64,000 bases of DNA from Brevipalpus yothersi (Eukaryota > Arthropoda > Arachnida > Trombidiformes > Tenuipalpidae), in assembly GCA_003956705.1 (NCBI GenBank), contig QZCP01000006.1:112725-176724 (forward strand), in the 5' to 3' direction. The notes beneath the pieces were generated by a model that was given only the letters and a program-made list of their open reading frames with translations, was not told where the DNA came from and did not search any database. Position numbers and translations under genes: made by a program. Positions 27,171 to 37,474 of the stretch are shown piece after piece (position 1 is the stretch's first letter; the number at the start of each line of letters is the position of its first letter).

Positions 27171-28583
27171 ATGAATCCAAGTAGGAATTCAAATATACAC
27201 ATATCCACTGAGTATATGGAATTGGAAGAAGATCGAAGCTCAAGAAGAAGTGTTCTGGAAGAATTTGAGAAAAAGAGGAGAGCACGTCAAATTCCTGTTA
27301 CTGTGGATGATATTGAAGTGAAAACTCATCTGAGAGAAGTTGGTGAACCGATTTGTCTTTTTGGTGAAGGACCAGCCGATCGGAGAGAAAGATTGAGACA
27401 AATTCTCGCCAAACTTGGACAATTTACTATCAAAAAAGCTAAGGAAGAGGAGAAAGCTGAACAAGATAAAGACAGAGATCCAAACACTACTTGGTATCAC
27501 GAAGGACCTGAAAGCCTGAGAGAAGCAAGATATTGGATTGCAAATTATTCTCTTAAACGGGCCAAGCAGCGTATTGATAGAGCTAAAGGATACAAAGCTC
27601 TTCCAGATGCAGTTAAAACAGCCAATAGACAAGAATTGTATAATAAGCTACGATCTTTTGAGATCAATGCTAGCCAGATTGGTGATAGACGACCAGTTTC
27701 GTGCTGCCAATTCAGTCCAGATTGTTCGATGATAGCTACCGGCTCATGGAGTGGGCTGTGTAAATTATGGAACAAGGATACTTTGAATCCCATAAAAGTT
27801 CTGAGTGGACATCAAGGTAGTGTCTGTGGAATGGCTTTCCATCCTGAATCTACACTGACACAATCAAGAAGTGCATTAAATCTTGCATCTTGTGGTGACG
27901 GTGGTGCAGTTAATTTGTGGAGTCTTGAAAGTGAGGAGCCTATCGGTTCACTAGAAGGACATGAACCTCATCGTGTGAGTCGTTTAGCTTTTCATCCATC
28001 AGGTAGATTTTTAGCCACTGCTTGCTTCGACAAATCGTGGAGACTGTGGGACCTGGAAGCAAACGAAGAAGTTCTATACCAGGAAGGCCACAGCAAAGAA
28101 GTGTATGATGTTGCTTTCCATCCTGATGGCTCTTTGGCAGCAACCGCTGGATTGGATGACTTTGGGCGAGTTTGGGATCTTCGAACTGGTCATTGCATAA
28201 TGTTCATGGAAGGTCATATAAAAGAAGTCTTGAGTATTGCATTTTCTCTCAACGGATATCAAGTAGCCACAGGGAGTGAGGATAATTGCGTAAAGATCTG
28301 GAATTTGCGTCAAAGAAGCTGCGAGTATACCATTCCAGCTCATACTAATAATGTTTCCAAAGTGGTTTTTGACAAGCTGAATGGCAATTTTCTCGTCACA
28401 TCCTCATATGACAATACAGTGAAGGTTTGGACTTATCCAACTTGGACTCAAATTCATACCTTAAGTGGTCATGATAATAAGGTTATGTGTGCAGACATCA
28501 GCTCAGATAACCAGTGTATAGTCTCTTCATCTTATGATAGGACTTTCAAACTTTGGACATCATCGAAAGAGGGACTTTCTTAA
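27171..28583 (+). CDS. PRPF4: U4/U6 small nuclear ribonucleoprotein Prp4 homologue
   Basis: Component of the U4/U6.U5 tri-snRNP, working with PRPF3 and PPIH in the nucleus during spliceosome assembly. A single uninterrupted frame of 470 residues with ATG start and taa stop. The N-terminal third carries the splicing-factor motif region (about residues 25-95, containing RRARQIPVTVDDIEVKTHL and GEGPADRRERLR), then a basic linker, then WD40 repeats from about residue 175 to the end. WD40 hallmarks include LWNKDTLNPIKVLSGHQGS, LWDLEANEEV, VWDLRTGHCI and IWNLRQRSCEYTIPAH, ending with FKLWTSSKEG. The length is close to the animal family (about 520). The absence of introns contrasts with ChAT just upstream; it could be an ancestral loss or an old retrocopy, but nothing is broken. 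Confidence 0.96.
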   Translation: MNPSRNSNIHISTEYMELEEDRSSRRSVLEEFEKKRRARQIPVTVDDIEVKTHLREVGEPICLFGEGPADRRERLRQILAKLGQFTIKKAKEEEKAEQDKDRDPNTTWYHEGPESLREARYWIANYSLKRAKQRIDRAKGYKALPDAVKTANRQELYNKLRSFEINASQIGDRRPVSCCQFSPDCSMIATGSWSGLCKLWNKDTLNPIKVLSGHQGSVCGMAFHPESTLTQSRSALNLASCGDGGAVNLWSLESEEPIGSLEGHEPHRVSRLAFHPSGRFLATACFDKSWRLWDLEANEEVLYQEGHSKEVYDVAFHPDGSLAATAGLDDFGRVWDLRTGHCIMFMEGHIKEVLSIAFSLNGYQVATGSEDNCVKIWNLRQRSCEYTIPAHTNNVSKVVFDKLNGNFLVTSSYDNTVKVWTYPTWTQIHTLSGHDNKVMCADISSDNQCIVSSSYDRTFKLWTSSKEGLS

Positions 28584-29122
28584 CCAAAGAATTGTAATTT
28601 TTTAGATTTTTTATGCTCACAAACGTAATCAAAGCTTTCCTTGTGATGGGCATCACACTTCATTGCACCGATTAAACTGTAACAAGGAACAGTTTCTAAG
28701 AGTGCTACAAAGATATTGGCGAATTTGCTCGATTTCTACACACCGTGAAGGCTCTAAATCTGTATAATCACTGCTAAGATCATAAAATTGGAGAAGATCA
28801 GCGAACGAAAAACTAAAAACTGATAGACATCGAGGTGAGTTATCTATTCTAGATTGATTGGATAGAACACAATCTTCTTGATCGCCTCGTTAGACACACA
28901 ACTCATCAAACTTGATTACAAGTAGCGCAATCATCAAGCCTTTCATCTCGATGTGATCCAGAGAGGCTAAGAGCATCTTCGTTAACTGAAACTGTCAATC
29001 AATTATCAGAGACTATCAGTTATTGTTATTGTTAAATAAGGCTTTTATCCTTGATATTCTGAAGACCAAGACGATAAAAATCGAATTAATACAATGTACA
29101 ATGGAAAGATTCCCAATCCTTC

Positions 29123-29125
<3 letters not shown>

Positions 29126-29168
<43 letters not shown>
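29126..29168. repeat. (CT)n microsatellite abutting the foldback element
   Basis: About 21 CT units followed by gcgtgcgtgtgt, ending 40 bases before the left arm. Confidence 0.95.
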
Positions 29169-29170
<2 letters not shown>

Positions 29171-29207
29171 GTGCGTGTGTGATGCAAAGAGTACTACAGT
29201 AGTGTTT

Positions 29208-29510
29208 CAGAGTCAGAGCTGGAAAATCTGTTCTCGACAATATTTTGTGATATAATTTTTGGCCACGAGATTAGGCTTCTGAGATAATTTTTGGCCACCT
29301 TATCGCCCCTGATAAGAGGAAAATTTTCCATCTATCAGGTAAGAAAAATGGTCAAATTGCAAGATATCAAGCTATCTGACTATTTTGATCCGTTTTTCAT
29401 CCTAATTATCGTGGCCAAAAATTATCACCACAGCTTTTGGTCTGTTATCGCGTGGCCAGAAATTATCTCACAAAATAATGTCGAGAACAGATTTTCCAGC
29501 TCTAACTCTG
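29208..29510. mobile_element. Candidate foldback / MITE-like inverted-repeat element
   Basis: The 60-base segment 29208-29267 (starts cagagtcagagctggaaaat) is matched by the reverse complement of 29451-29510 at 56 of 60 positions, with about 180 bases between the arms. Each side also carries a second copy of an ataatttttggccac unit (29284-29298 on the left; reverse-complement copy near 29411-29425 on the right), so the inverted structure is compound. No transposase frame is present, so a non-autonomous element is the likeliest explanation. Target-site duplication was not resolved by eye. A CT array directly abuts the left side. Confidence 0.65.
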
Positions 29511-30227
29511 AAAACCTGAAAAAGCTACGAAAGCTACCCGAAAAGCGTTTCACTTTTTCACTACCTAAGTGCTCACTCTTGTTAGTACTCTTTGGTGTGA
29601 TGAGACCTTGTTCTGTATGAAATAATTCCTTCTTTCCCTTTTCACAGTCTGACACCAGCAAATTTGAAGAACGAGTACTTCAAAAATTCATCATCATTAA
29701 GCACCTTGATTCTTTTTACATCAGGCTTGAATAATCTGGATCTTGAAAGAATTTACATCCGAGAAAAACAAGACAAGGTTTGTGCTGTTACGAATTTATT
29801 TCCGAATACTTTTATCAAGATAGTTGGCTGGTTCTAAAATATCTAGCAAATTATTTCTGGGTAGATTCCTGGATAAAGTGTAAGTGAGACAAAAATACTA
29901 CTGAGTCTTTGTGGTGTGATTAATCTACAGGAGAGTTATGCTAAATTCTCAGGGATCCGTCTCGTCTGCCAAATCGGATGGGTAGAGATACTTGAAGGAA
30001 GCTCTTTCATTTGGCTTTCCGATAATGTCTCGTGCATCAACATTAATGTCATTACAGATCAATGAGAAGATCTTTACAACTTAACTAGTCCAAATATCTT
30101 TTTAAAAAGCTCTGAAATGAGGAGGTATGTTGGTGAAAATGTCTGGTAAATATGTTCAACTTTGAATATGGCGAAAAGATTGGGAAGTTAACAAGACCTA
30201 TAAAAGAACTTCCTATGATACTTGAGC

Positions 30228-30234
<7 letters not shown>

Positions 30235-30314
<80 letters not shown>
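30235..30314. repeat. (GA)n microsatellite
   Basis: About 40 pure GA units about 300 bases past the AGGF1 stop, probably close to or beyond its 3' end. Confidence 0.95.
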
Positions 30315-30317
<3 letters not shown>

Positions 30318-30619
30318 TTGTAATGGAAAGTTTTGGTGAAGAATTTGAGATGAGTGAGTGGGAGTGAAAAGTGAAAGTATTGATGATGGATTACTCTCTC
30401 CGTTTTCTTCTTATTCTCTTCCTCCTTATGGATGCTGGTGAACAAATTTTTTTGATACGAAATGAGATGATAGACTGACAACATATATTGATTGATTGTG
30501 ATGAACAGTAAATACAATATGAAATAATACATTTAAAGGGATGAAATTGATAGATGAAAAGGATGTGAAAAAAATGCTTAGATCAATGACAGAGAAAATT
30601 GACCAGAGGAGAAGGAAGT

Positions 30620-32035
30620 TCAAGAAATAGGGCCTGAATATCCCAGTCCGTACCGCCCTTCGGACGAAATTAGAGGCAGAGGATCTTTATTGCCAGAATT
30701 GGCTCTTCCTAAAGCATTTCCTTCTTCCCAACCAAGCTTTTCCAACATTTTGAATCCTCTATTCTTTCTGGTTAACGGCTTGAGAAGAGAGGTTCCTTCA
30801 CCTGTTTTCTCATAAGGATTTGTACTTCCAACTGTCTTCTGTCTTTTCTTTGCTCTATCTGAGTAGGTGACAGGTAAACTTACTATGTTCTCATCCTTCC
30901 ATGTGATTCCGTACATCTTTTTCAACCTCTTATTCAAAGTTTTGGTGTCACCTTCAATAACACCTACCGGAGTGTATCCTCTTCTAGACTGAAACTCGGC
31001 TTGAACACAACCGGGCTCACAATGGATACAGGTAACTTCTCTACCGGGATGATGATGGAGTAGAAACTCACAGTCACCAAGTCGAATTATATCACCATGA
31101 GAAATATTATGACTTTGTTCTGGTCCTAACTTGAAATCATTAAGGTAGACGCCATGATCACTGGAACAGTCGATAACTTGGTAACATTTGAACTTGGCAT
31201 CGTAATCAATTTTTGCATGATGTGGGCTAATTGTGAGATCGTCAATCACCAAGTCGCATTTCTGATCTTTGCCAAGAAGAGCACCTTTACATGTCACCAA
31301 GAGAAGACTGCCTATCTCTAGAGAAGAAGATTTTTGTACTATCATTCGAAGACAGGAAATATTAGCCTCATCTTCAATATCCGAGGTTTCATTTAAATCT
31401 TCTCCGTCAGATTCCTCGCTCGATGAGATGATTTCTCCCTCTTCGGAATCCTCTTTTTCGGCCTTGTTTTCAGAATTTTGTCTCGAAGTGCTTCTGCTAC
31501 TGGAATCAGCTGACGTCTTGCTTATTGCATCGCGATCAACTGGATATATCACATAATTTTTTGTCTCTGAATCGTAGCGATAATAGTTCTTCGTCTTGGG
31601 ATCGAAAAATATTTTTTCATTGGGATAATAGTACCAACCAGTAGATAGGGAATAGTAAGTCTTAGAGGTTGGCTCGTACACATAATCATTGGAATCTACC
31701 ACTTCTTGAGCGATCTTAGCCCAATCAGCAGCTTTGAGAGGAACCTTTTCTTTATCACCAACAGAGCCATCCCTCTGTCCACCAGTCAGATTATTTGAAG
31801 AGGAATCATTTTCCGTTTGAGTTTCCTTGTCTTCTCGCTTATCACAAACTCCAAGTAAAACGTGAAGCTTATGATTGGTCAAATCGATCTGCTTTATCAA
31901 GTCATTATTGTACTTCCTCAACTTGCTGCATTCGCTTTCCAATCTTGTGGCAGTTTTTTTACTCTCATTTAACTCGCTTTCTTTAACTTTCAGCAGATCT
32001 TGTAGCTTTTGTACCAAACTATTGCCATCAGCCAT
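30620..32035 (-). CDS. AGGF1: Angiogenic factor with G-patch and FHA domains 1 homologue
   Basis: Nuclear protein with FHA and G-patch modules, connected with RNA processing and, in vertebrates, also reported as an angiogenic factor. From the first ATG (MADGNSLVQKLQD) 471 residues are read without introns. Domain order: coiled coil (about 5-62), an aromatic OCRE-type repeat (about 113-160, with STGWYYYPNEKIFFDP and KNYYRYD), an acidic Ser/Glu stretch (EEGEIISSSEESDGED), an FHA domain (about 230-325, with ISPHHAKIDYD and DHGVYLNDFKLG) and a G-patch (about 425-468, with GFKMLEKLGWEEGNALG and GYGLGYSG). The frame stays open upstream to about 32165, where a pyrimidine-rich tract ends in cag, so a 5' exon could add about 40 residues. 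It ends right after the G-patch, shorter than the vertebrate protein. Confidence 0.93.
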   Translation of the reverse strand: MADGNSLVQKLQDLLKVKESELNESKKTATRLESECSKLRKYNNDLIKQIDLTNHKLHVLLGVCDKREDKETQTENDSSSNNLTGGQRDGSVGDKEKVPLKAADWAKIAQEVVDSNDYVYEPTSKTYYSLSTGWYYYPNEKIFFDPKTKNYYRYDSETKNYVIYPVDRDAISKTSADSSSRSTSRQNSENKAEKEDSEEGEIISSSEESDGEDLNETSDIEDEANISCLRMIVQKSSSLEIGSLLLVTCKGALLGKDQKCDLVIDDLTISPHHAKIDYDAKFKCYQVIDCSSDHGVYLNDFKLGPEQSHNISHGDIIRLGDCEFLLHHHPGREVTCIHCEPGCVQAEFQSRRGYTPVGVIEGDTKTLNKRLKKMYGITWKDENIVSLPVTYSDRAKKRQKTVGSTNPYEKTGEGTSLLKPLTRKNRGFKMLEKLGWEEGNALGRANSGNKDPLPLISSEGRYGLGYSGPIS

Positions 32036-32636
32036 CGGATCCGCGTCAAATTGATGATCAAATTGCCTACAAAAGATTGCATTAGATCGATGATTAAATG
32101 GATTATGATCACCAACAGAAAGTACAGTAGTAGTTGTAGTAGGCACAACAACGGTTGATTCACCTGATCAATCAAGTTAAAAAAAGAGTTGCGGATAGAG
32201 AGAGATATGTATAGACACAAAACAATCACGGACAATGGTAATGAATCATTTCAATCCAACAATTTAAATAAATTAAACAATCAAATTGGTCTTCATTATT
32301 ATTGTTATCATCTGGATTCCAGATTCTGGAAATTCATAAACAAACAGCACCTTTTGGATGGCGCTTGATTCAAAATCAGCTGGACAATATCATGAACTTG
32401 GAAAACTTTTCTACTCTTTTTCTACTTTCAAAACTTATCATGAAAAAGATCCCGCGAACAGGACATGGCAGTTTTCATCGAATGAAGGAGGAAAGATCGA
32501 AAATCTCTTCTCGATGAAGAGTGAGAAAGATAAGTTTCTGGCATATTGAACTGAAAAGTTCTCTTCTCAGCTGCCAGTCGATGAAGAAACTTCATCTTGA
32601 AATATTGCCAAAAATTGAGAAGAGAGATCTTGGATG

Positions 32637-32668
<32 letters not shown>

Positions 32669-33004
32669 AATGTCTCTCTCGTGTGTAAAAGTGTCTTGAT
32701 TTTTAAGATGAAAACTTAATTTACAAAGCCGTGATAGGTGGGAAAATATTCCATTTATGAGAATGAAAAAGTTAATCCAAAGAGGAATGATCCGACATCA
32801 AATGCATTAAAATTAGGACATAGATTGATAAAAGTTTGGACAGAGTATACTATAAAAAGGAGGCTTCGATAATAAATTGGACCTTATATTTAAAATATTA
32901 GCTGACGTAGGTAAGTGGATGTTGAGCCAAGAAGCGTTTACTTTGACGAAAAAATCTCAAAATATGATTAAGAGTTATGTATTCGATGTTTTTTACGGGA
33001 TCTG
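32036..33004. other. Intergenic region between AGGF1 and DDAH
   Basis: Contains the presumed AGGF1 5' leader or promoter and the DDAH 3' end (both minus strand). A (CT)n tract lies at 32637-32664. Open frames at 32302-32549 and 32877-33062 do not resemble proteins. Nothing else recognised. Confidence 0.55.
32637..32664. repeat. (CT)n microsatellite
   Basis: About 14 CT units between AGGF1 and DDAH. Confidence 0.9.
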
Positions 33005-34137
33005 TCAGTTTAATCTTCTTGATCGATGTATCAAGACAGATAAACATGACAAGGATGCTTGAGGTTTACTGAGTTCCCAGATTTTTAATGGAACCTTCGG
33101 AAAATCTACTCGTTTTTCAATTGTCTCTCGACTCCTTGGAAACTCGGAACGATAAATAAGGGTCCCGTTGACAAAAATTACATTTGCTGCATCATCATCT
33201 GGAACTGTGATCGTTGCATAGCGAAAACTTGCTTCACGCTCAATTTTCTAAGGGAAAAAAAATTTATGTCTTCAGGTTATCAAAATATGAATGTAGAATT
33301 TAGCTGAAATTAAGATGCTGAAGAGATGATAATATTCACCTTTAGAACATCTCGCGCTTCCGGAGAAGAGCTGATGCAAAGAATATCGGGTCCAGCCATG
33401 GTTACACATGATTTAAGGTGAAGGAACTTAGTAGGAACTCTGATTGGAGTCACAGGATATTCTGGGAATGCTGATGCCAATTCCATGGCTCCTCTCTCAT
33501 TTGTTCGATTCGATATTCCGACAAAAAATTCCCGACCAGTGAACAGAACATCACCTCCATCCAGACTAGCTCTTTGATCAGTGATCTCATACATCGGAAG
33601 ATTGAGCTCTTTCTTGATGACAGTTCTTATGGTTTCAACCTGGGATCAATGTGAAATTGAACAATCAATGAGAAAGAATATCGGTAATAATAAAAGGCAT
33701 ACAATGAATTATCAGCGCATTACTCATGCAATCTGACGATGAATATGATGATGATAAAACTTATCTCACACTTAACGTCTCCAAGATAACCTACTTAACA
33801 ACGCATTCCCCAATAAGAGACATATAAAGAAAAAGATAAAATATTACAGAAAGATACTCACCTCTTTGGCTCTAGCAGGATGTCCTGGCTTACATATAAG
33901 GGCATTTCCATTGCACACCACAACAGTGTCCTCAACGAACGGTGAATCGGGAAAATTTTCATCAGCAGGCAGTTCGATAACATCGAGTCCTAAGCTTCGT
34001 AAAATTTTGGTATATTCGGAATGCTCTCGACGGGCTTCCTGAAGATTAACACAATCAGATGATCCAATTGCGGTCACAAAAGAACTTGGTACTCGGGAAA
34101 CGATCGCATGACTATAGCGACCAAAAGTTTTAAACAT
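33005..34137 (-). CDS. DDAH: N(G),N(G)-dimethylarginine dimethylaminohydrolase
   Basis: Hydrolyses asymmetric dimethylarginine to citrulline and dimethylamine in the cytosol, relieving inhibition of nitric oxide synthase. Exons in transcription order: 34137-33862, 33639-33340, 33247-33005, all phase 0, giving 272 residues against about 285 for vertebrate DDAH1. The guanidino-modifying fold is clear: FPDSPFVEDTVVV (substrate-binding acidic residues), SLDGGDVLFTGREFFVGIS, RTNERGA, FLHLKSCVTMAGPDIL (catalytic His) and C-terminal SLSCLSVLIH, whose Cys aligns with the catalytic nucleophile. The last exon overlaps unrelated plus-strand frames, which are shadows. Start chosen at the first Met, MFKTFGRYSHAIVSRVP, which matches the family N-terminus. 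Confidence 0.95.
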
Positions 34138-34636
34138 TTCTTATAAGAGCATACACAGAGGAATGGAAAAACTTTTTCTCAACTTTAAATCAATTTAAAT
34201 GAGCCAATCTTACACTCACACTAACATCACTACATGTAACATGGTAAAATGAATTCATCGGAAAGTCTCTCATTCAAATCAAGTGAGATACAATTTAGAT
34301 TGATCTCAATGGAAAAGGCATGCGCTTTTCAATCTCTTTCCAGTTGTGTTGGTTTTGTGTTGATGATTTATGTTTTGATTTTTAATCCTCGATGAAGGTG
34401 CACTTTTATTATTAATTATTATTAATTTGTGTGTGAATTTATTTCTTCATTTTTATGTTATTGCTGGAGTATTAATAGTTTACCAATATAAATTGAAAGA
34501 GTGAGTAGATATGTGATCAAGATGAATGTCTAATGAGTGTGTGTGTGTATGTTTAGTAGACACTGTTAACAAGTGAAATTATTTTCCTCTTAATTTTTTT
34601 GCAGACTATTTGTGTTTGTGTTTACGTTAAATCGAG
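34138..34636. promoter_or_regulatory. Shared head-to-head promoter region of DDAH and EMC4
   Basis: The two start codons face away from each other across 499 bases, so both promoters must lie here or in the first exons. A pyrimidine-rich stretch ending in ttttttgcag just before 34606 may be a splice acceptor for a non-coding EMC4 leader exon. A short gtgtgtgtgtatg tract occurs at about 34540-34552. No canonical TATA box is certain. Confidence 0.5.
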
Positions 34637-35358
34637 ATGAATGGTCAATACAATGTTAGGAAGCATAAATTTGCCTTGAATTTTAATTCTAGGTGAGTTA
34701 TTCTCGAGATTCTTGGTTTGTTTAGGATTTTTTGTGTCTAAAAATTTCATCTTATATTCGATTATTATTAGGACTAAAAATGATCGAAATGAGCTGGCTG
34801 TACCACCCGGTTTCATATCTAATGTGCAATTCAATCAACCTGTGGCAGAGCAAACTGATAGCACCTTAATTGTAAAGGTAAGATTTGTAATGCCTCCTTG
34901 ATATCATTAGCTTCATGTTTGTAACTCTTTTGCCATCCAGAAATCCTGGGAAATAGCTACGGCGCCATTGAAACAGCTGCCCATGAATATGTTTATCACT
35001 TACATGGCCGGTAATTCCATTTCCATATTTCCAATCATGATGGTAGGAATGTTGTTCCTCAAGCCAGTGAAAGCAATGTTGTCCATTGGTTCTAGTAAGT
35101 AAAAATAGTGATATTTGATGACGTTCTTAATGACTTACGTCGTTCTTTCTAGCTTACAAACTGATCGAAGGCGATTTACATGTGGCCCAAAAAATCATAT
35201 ACCTAATAGGCAATCTCGCTTGTCTTATGCTTGCCCTGTGGAAATGTCAATCGATGGGACTTTTACCTCTGCATCCATCAGATTGGCTTGACTTCATAGA
35301 ACCTCAGCCCAGAATTGAATTTTCTAGTGGAGGAATGTCCTATCAAGCAAACGGATGA
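34637..35358 (+). CDS. EMC4: ER membrane protein complex subunit 4 (TMEM85)
   Basis: Subunit of the EMC insertase, which places tail-anchored and multipass proteins into the ER membrane. Exons: 34637-34692, 34772-34877, 34941-35094, 35153-35358; phases join to 173 residues. The family signature is strong: KSWEIATAPLKQLPMNMFI, TYMAGNSISIFPIMMVGM, YLIGNLACLMLALWKCQSMG, LLPLHPSDWLDFIEP and the C-terminal RIEFSSGG. Two hydrophobic segments (about residues 80-100 and 118-138) fit the membrane helices. The introns are tiny (58-79 bases), typical of a compact genome. An aataaa at 35373-35378 lies 15 bases past the stop and suggests a very short 3' untranslated region. It is convergent with MRPL22. 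Confidence 0.96.
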
Positions 35359-35372
35359 TTTGATGTTAGCTA

Positions 35373-35378
35373 AATAAA
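35373..35378 (+). terminator. Probable polyadenylation signal of EMC4
   Basis: Canonical aataaa hexamer 15 bases after the EMC4 stop codon, in a T-rich context. Confidence 0.55.
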
Positions 35379-35561
35379 TTTTTTAATTCTATCGTGGCAC
35401 TTCAAGTCTCATTAATTGTGTATTAAGGAATAGTGATCGATATATTTGATCAAACGTGTAAGCATCAAAAATTCAGCTGAACGAAAAGGCTATTCAGTAT
35501 GTCGAGAAAACGAGTCATTCGGATAAAACATGTCAAGAGATTTCCCATCAAGGTCGGGCTA

Positions 35562-35567
35562 TTTATT
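35562..35567 (-). terminator. Probable polyadenylation signal of MRPL22
   Basis: tttatt on the plus strand, so aataaa on the minus strand, about 25 bases past the MRPL22 stop. Together with the EMC4 signal it implies two closely spaced 3' ends. Confidence 0.55.
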
Positions 35568-35592
35568 TACATGAACAAAACTACAAATAGAA

Positions 35593-36283
35593 TTAAATGG
35601 AACCTTCAACTCTTCTCAATCTAAGTCGATCAATATAAGCGTCCAACTTCTCTTTGTTGGACATAGGTGCGGGAACATAGAAATGTTCTGGAGGTGGTCC
35701 TTCAACTAGAGCTACGAAAAGGTGTATATGAAAGCATCTCACTTCTCCGGGCATATGTCTAGCATGTTTACGGTAACCTTTCAAAATCAATCCTTTACCA
35801 GAAAAGCATTCTCCAACCCACATGTTAGATTTAAATTCGATGATACCTTCATCGACAGCCTTCTGTTGAGCTTCTGTGATCGTCTCGCTCAATAAGCGTG
35901 CACCTTTTCTTGGAACAAATTGAAGCTGCTTGATGGCTTCATCAACACTCAAACCTCTGACCAGAGGACAAATGTACCACATTTTCTTGGGTGGATACTT
36001 GACATTTGGCCTAGAGAGGCATTAAAATAATCATTATTTCACTTGCAATTCATATTTGCTGCAGCACTTACCGAACATGATAGTATACAGCTCGTCTTCG
36101 AGGTTCATCTGGTGTTTGGGGTTGATGCATCATTTGATTTCTGAGAAGCCATCTCTTGGGTGTTGGAAAAGGGTCCAAAGTGTTTTCATCATTACGCATA
36201 AAAGTTAATTTAGGAGTTTGAATATACAGATTGTTGACTTGTTTACTCAAAGGTGAAAAAACGCTGAGCAACTTTCGCGACAT
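35593..36283 (-). CDS. MRPL22: Mitochondrial ribosomal protein L22 (uL22m)
   Basis: Large-subunit protein of the mitochondrial ribosome, lining the exit tunnel. Exons in transcription order: 36283-36072 and 36010-35593, giving 209 residues, as in animals. The start is MSRKLLSVFSPLSKQVNN, a basic, hydroxylated N-terminus suiting a mitochondrial targeting peptide. Upstream in-frame sequence has no ATG. The core follows: RAVYYHVRPNVKYPPKKMWYI spans the splice site, then VRGLSVDEAIKQLQFVPRKG and the L22 signature GKGLILKGYRKHARHMPGEV. The single intron is 61 bases. The tail EKLDAYIDRLRLRRVEGSI is typical of animal mL22 proteins. Confidence 0.95.
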
Positions 36284-37474
36284 GATTAGAGAGAATTTTT
36301 CTCGAACCAAAAAAGAAGAAATGTTATGATCTTCAACCCTTTATGAAAAATCCATCACCATGTGATAACAGATAATGTAATCAATTTTTTCAAACCATCA
36401 AATAAATAGACAATTAAACAATCCAAATTAGAATCATTTCAAACCTCGATGAACAATCAACAAAACATGTGGAAGCATGTGGATGATAATAACATGATTT
36501 GCGCAACTCAAGAGGAATGTTCATTCAAGATGAACTTAAGTAACTTAAGTCAAGTTTTTCGTGATACAATTTTCTGGGCTTCAAAAATGTTGAGCCATGA
36601 TGAAGTGTAGTTGACGAGATTTATTAGGTAAGTTTCGTTTCAGAGGTCTCTTCTCTCCTAAAAAATTCCTAGACATTGCTGGACGATCAAGTATTTCTTA
36701 AGCAATAGCAATTCAAGTGATACCTGTTCACCTTAGTTTCCGCGGTAAAGCAAGTATCTGGTGTACCAAAACCGATTGGACACTTTTTTTTCGAAATTCA
36801 AGCAACTCAGACTTTTGCTTTCAACTTATCTTACTCATGAGTGTATCAAAATGGAGGCCATAAACAGTTCGAGATTCCCCTTTGAGCCCTTTGGTTCTCG
36901 AATTTTATCCTATGATGGTCTTATTAGAATCAGTTCAATCATGCTAACTTTTCTAGGGAGCTATTTTCTAAATTTTTAGACGATTGCGAAATATTGGTTA
37001 GAAGGAAATTCATATTTCGCCGTTGGTCAAATATTTGAGCTCGATTCGCTCGATTTTCAAATCTCCAGGAATCATAATGATTATGGGCCGCTGTGAGAAT
37101 AGAATATTACGAGAAATATGATACTAGATGAAGAGATTCTTTAAAAACACAGAAATCGTTCCAGGCGTTAATCCATGATGTTTATAATTTCAGGGGAATA
37201 CAATTCTCTTTCTCCCAGTAGTAAGTAATCAGATAGCAAACAATTTGAAAAAAATCCAATTTTGCTGTTTGTTTTGGTATCATTAAGCTAATCACTGCGA
37301 TCATTTTCCCTCCATTTTTTCGATGAAATCATGCAAAAAAATTATTGATCAAAAAAGCTTTGTGAACCAAATACGAATCAGAAAGAGTGTTGGGAAAAGT
37401 TTTATTTTATGCACAGGTCCAATTTGAGGTCTTGAGTTCTCAAAAGAGACTCATATTGACCAAATCCTATTCTC
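36284..37474. other. Intergenic region before the ionotropic receptor
   Basis: AT-rich DNA with the MRPL22 upstream region at the left. It may hide 5' exons of the receptor: a pyrimidine-rich acceptor-like tttattttatgcacag ends at 37416, but the frame after it runs into a stop before joining the receptor frame directly. The frame 36761-36979 is not recognisable. Confidence 0.4.

Larger units (their letters stand above)
28584..30619. other. Intergenic region between PRPF4 and AGGF1 3' ends
   Basis: The two genes converge on this 2-kb spacer. It contains a (CT)n array (29126-29168), a foldback element (29208-29510) and a long (GA)n array (30235-30314). A frame at about 29648-29836 downstream of a pyrimidine-rich ttcacag begins LTPANLKNEYFKN and runs about 62 codons; it looks somewhat protein-like but I cannot assign it. 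No RNA gene recognised. Confidence 0.6.

Noticed and set aside
28801..28980. Possible small RNA or exon with gaggtgagt and partially self-complementary gaggcgat/atcgcctc words
   Set aside because: Only short complementary words, no convincing box elements or stable stem, no frame.
29291..29620. 109-residue frame at the foldback element
   Set aside because: It runs through the inverted repeat arm, and the reverse frame is also open; a by-product of the repeat.
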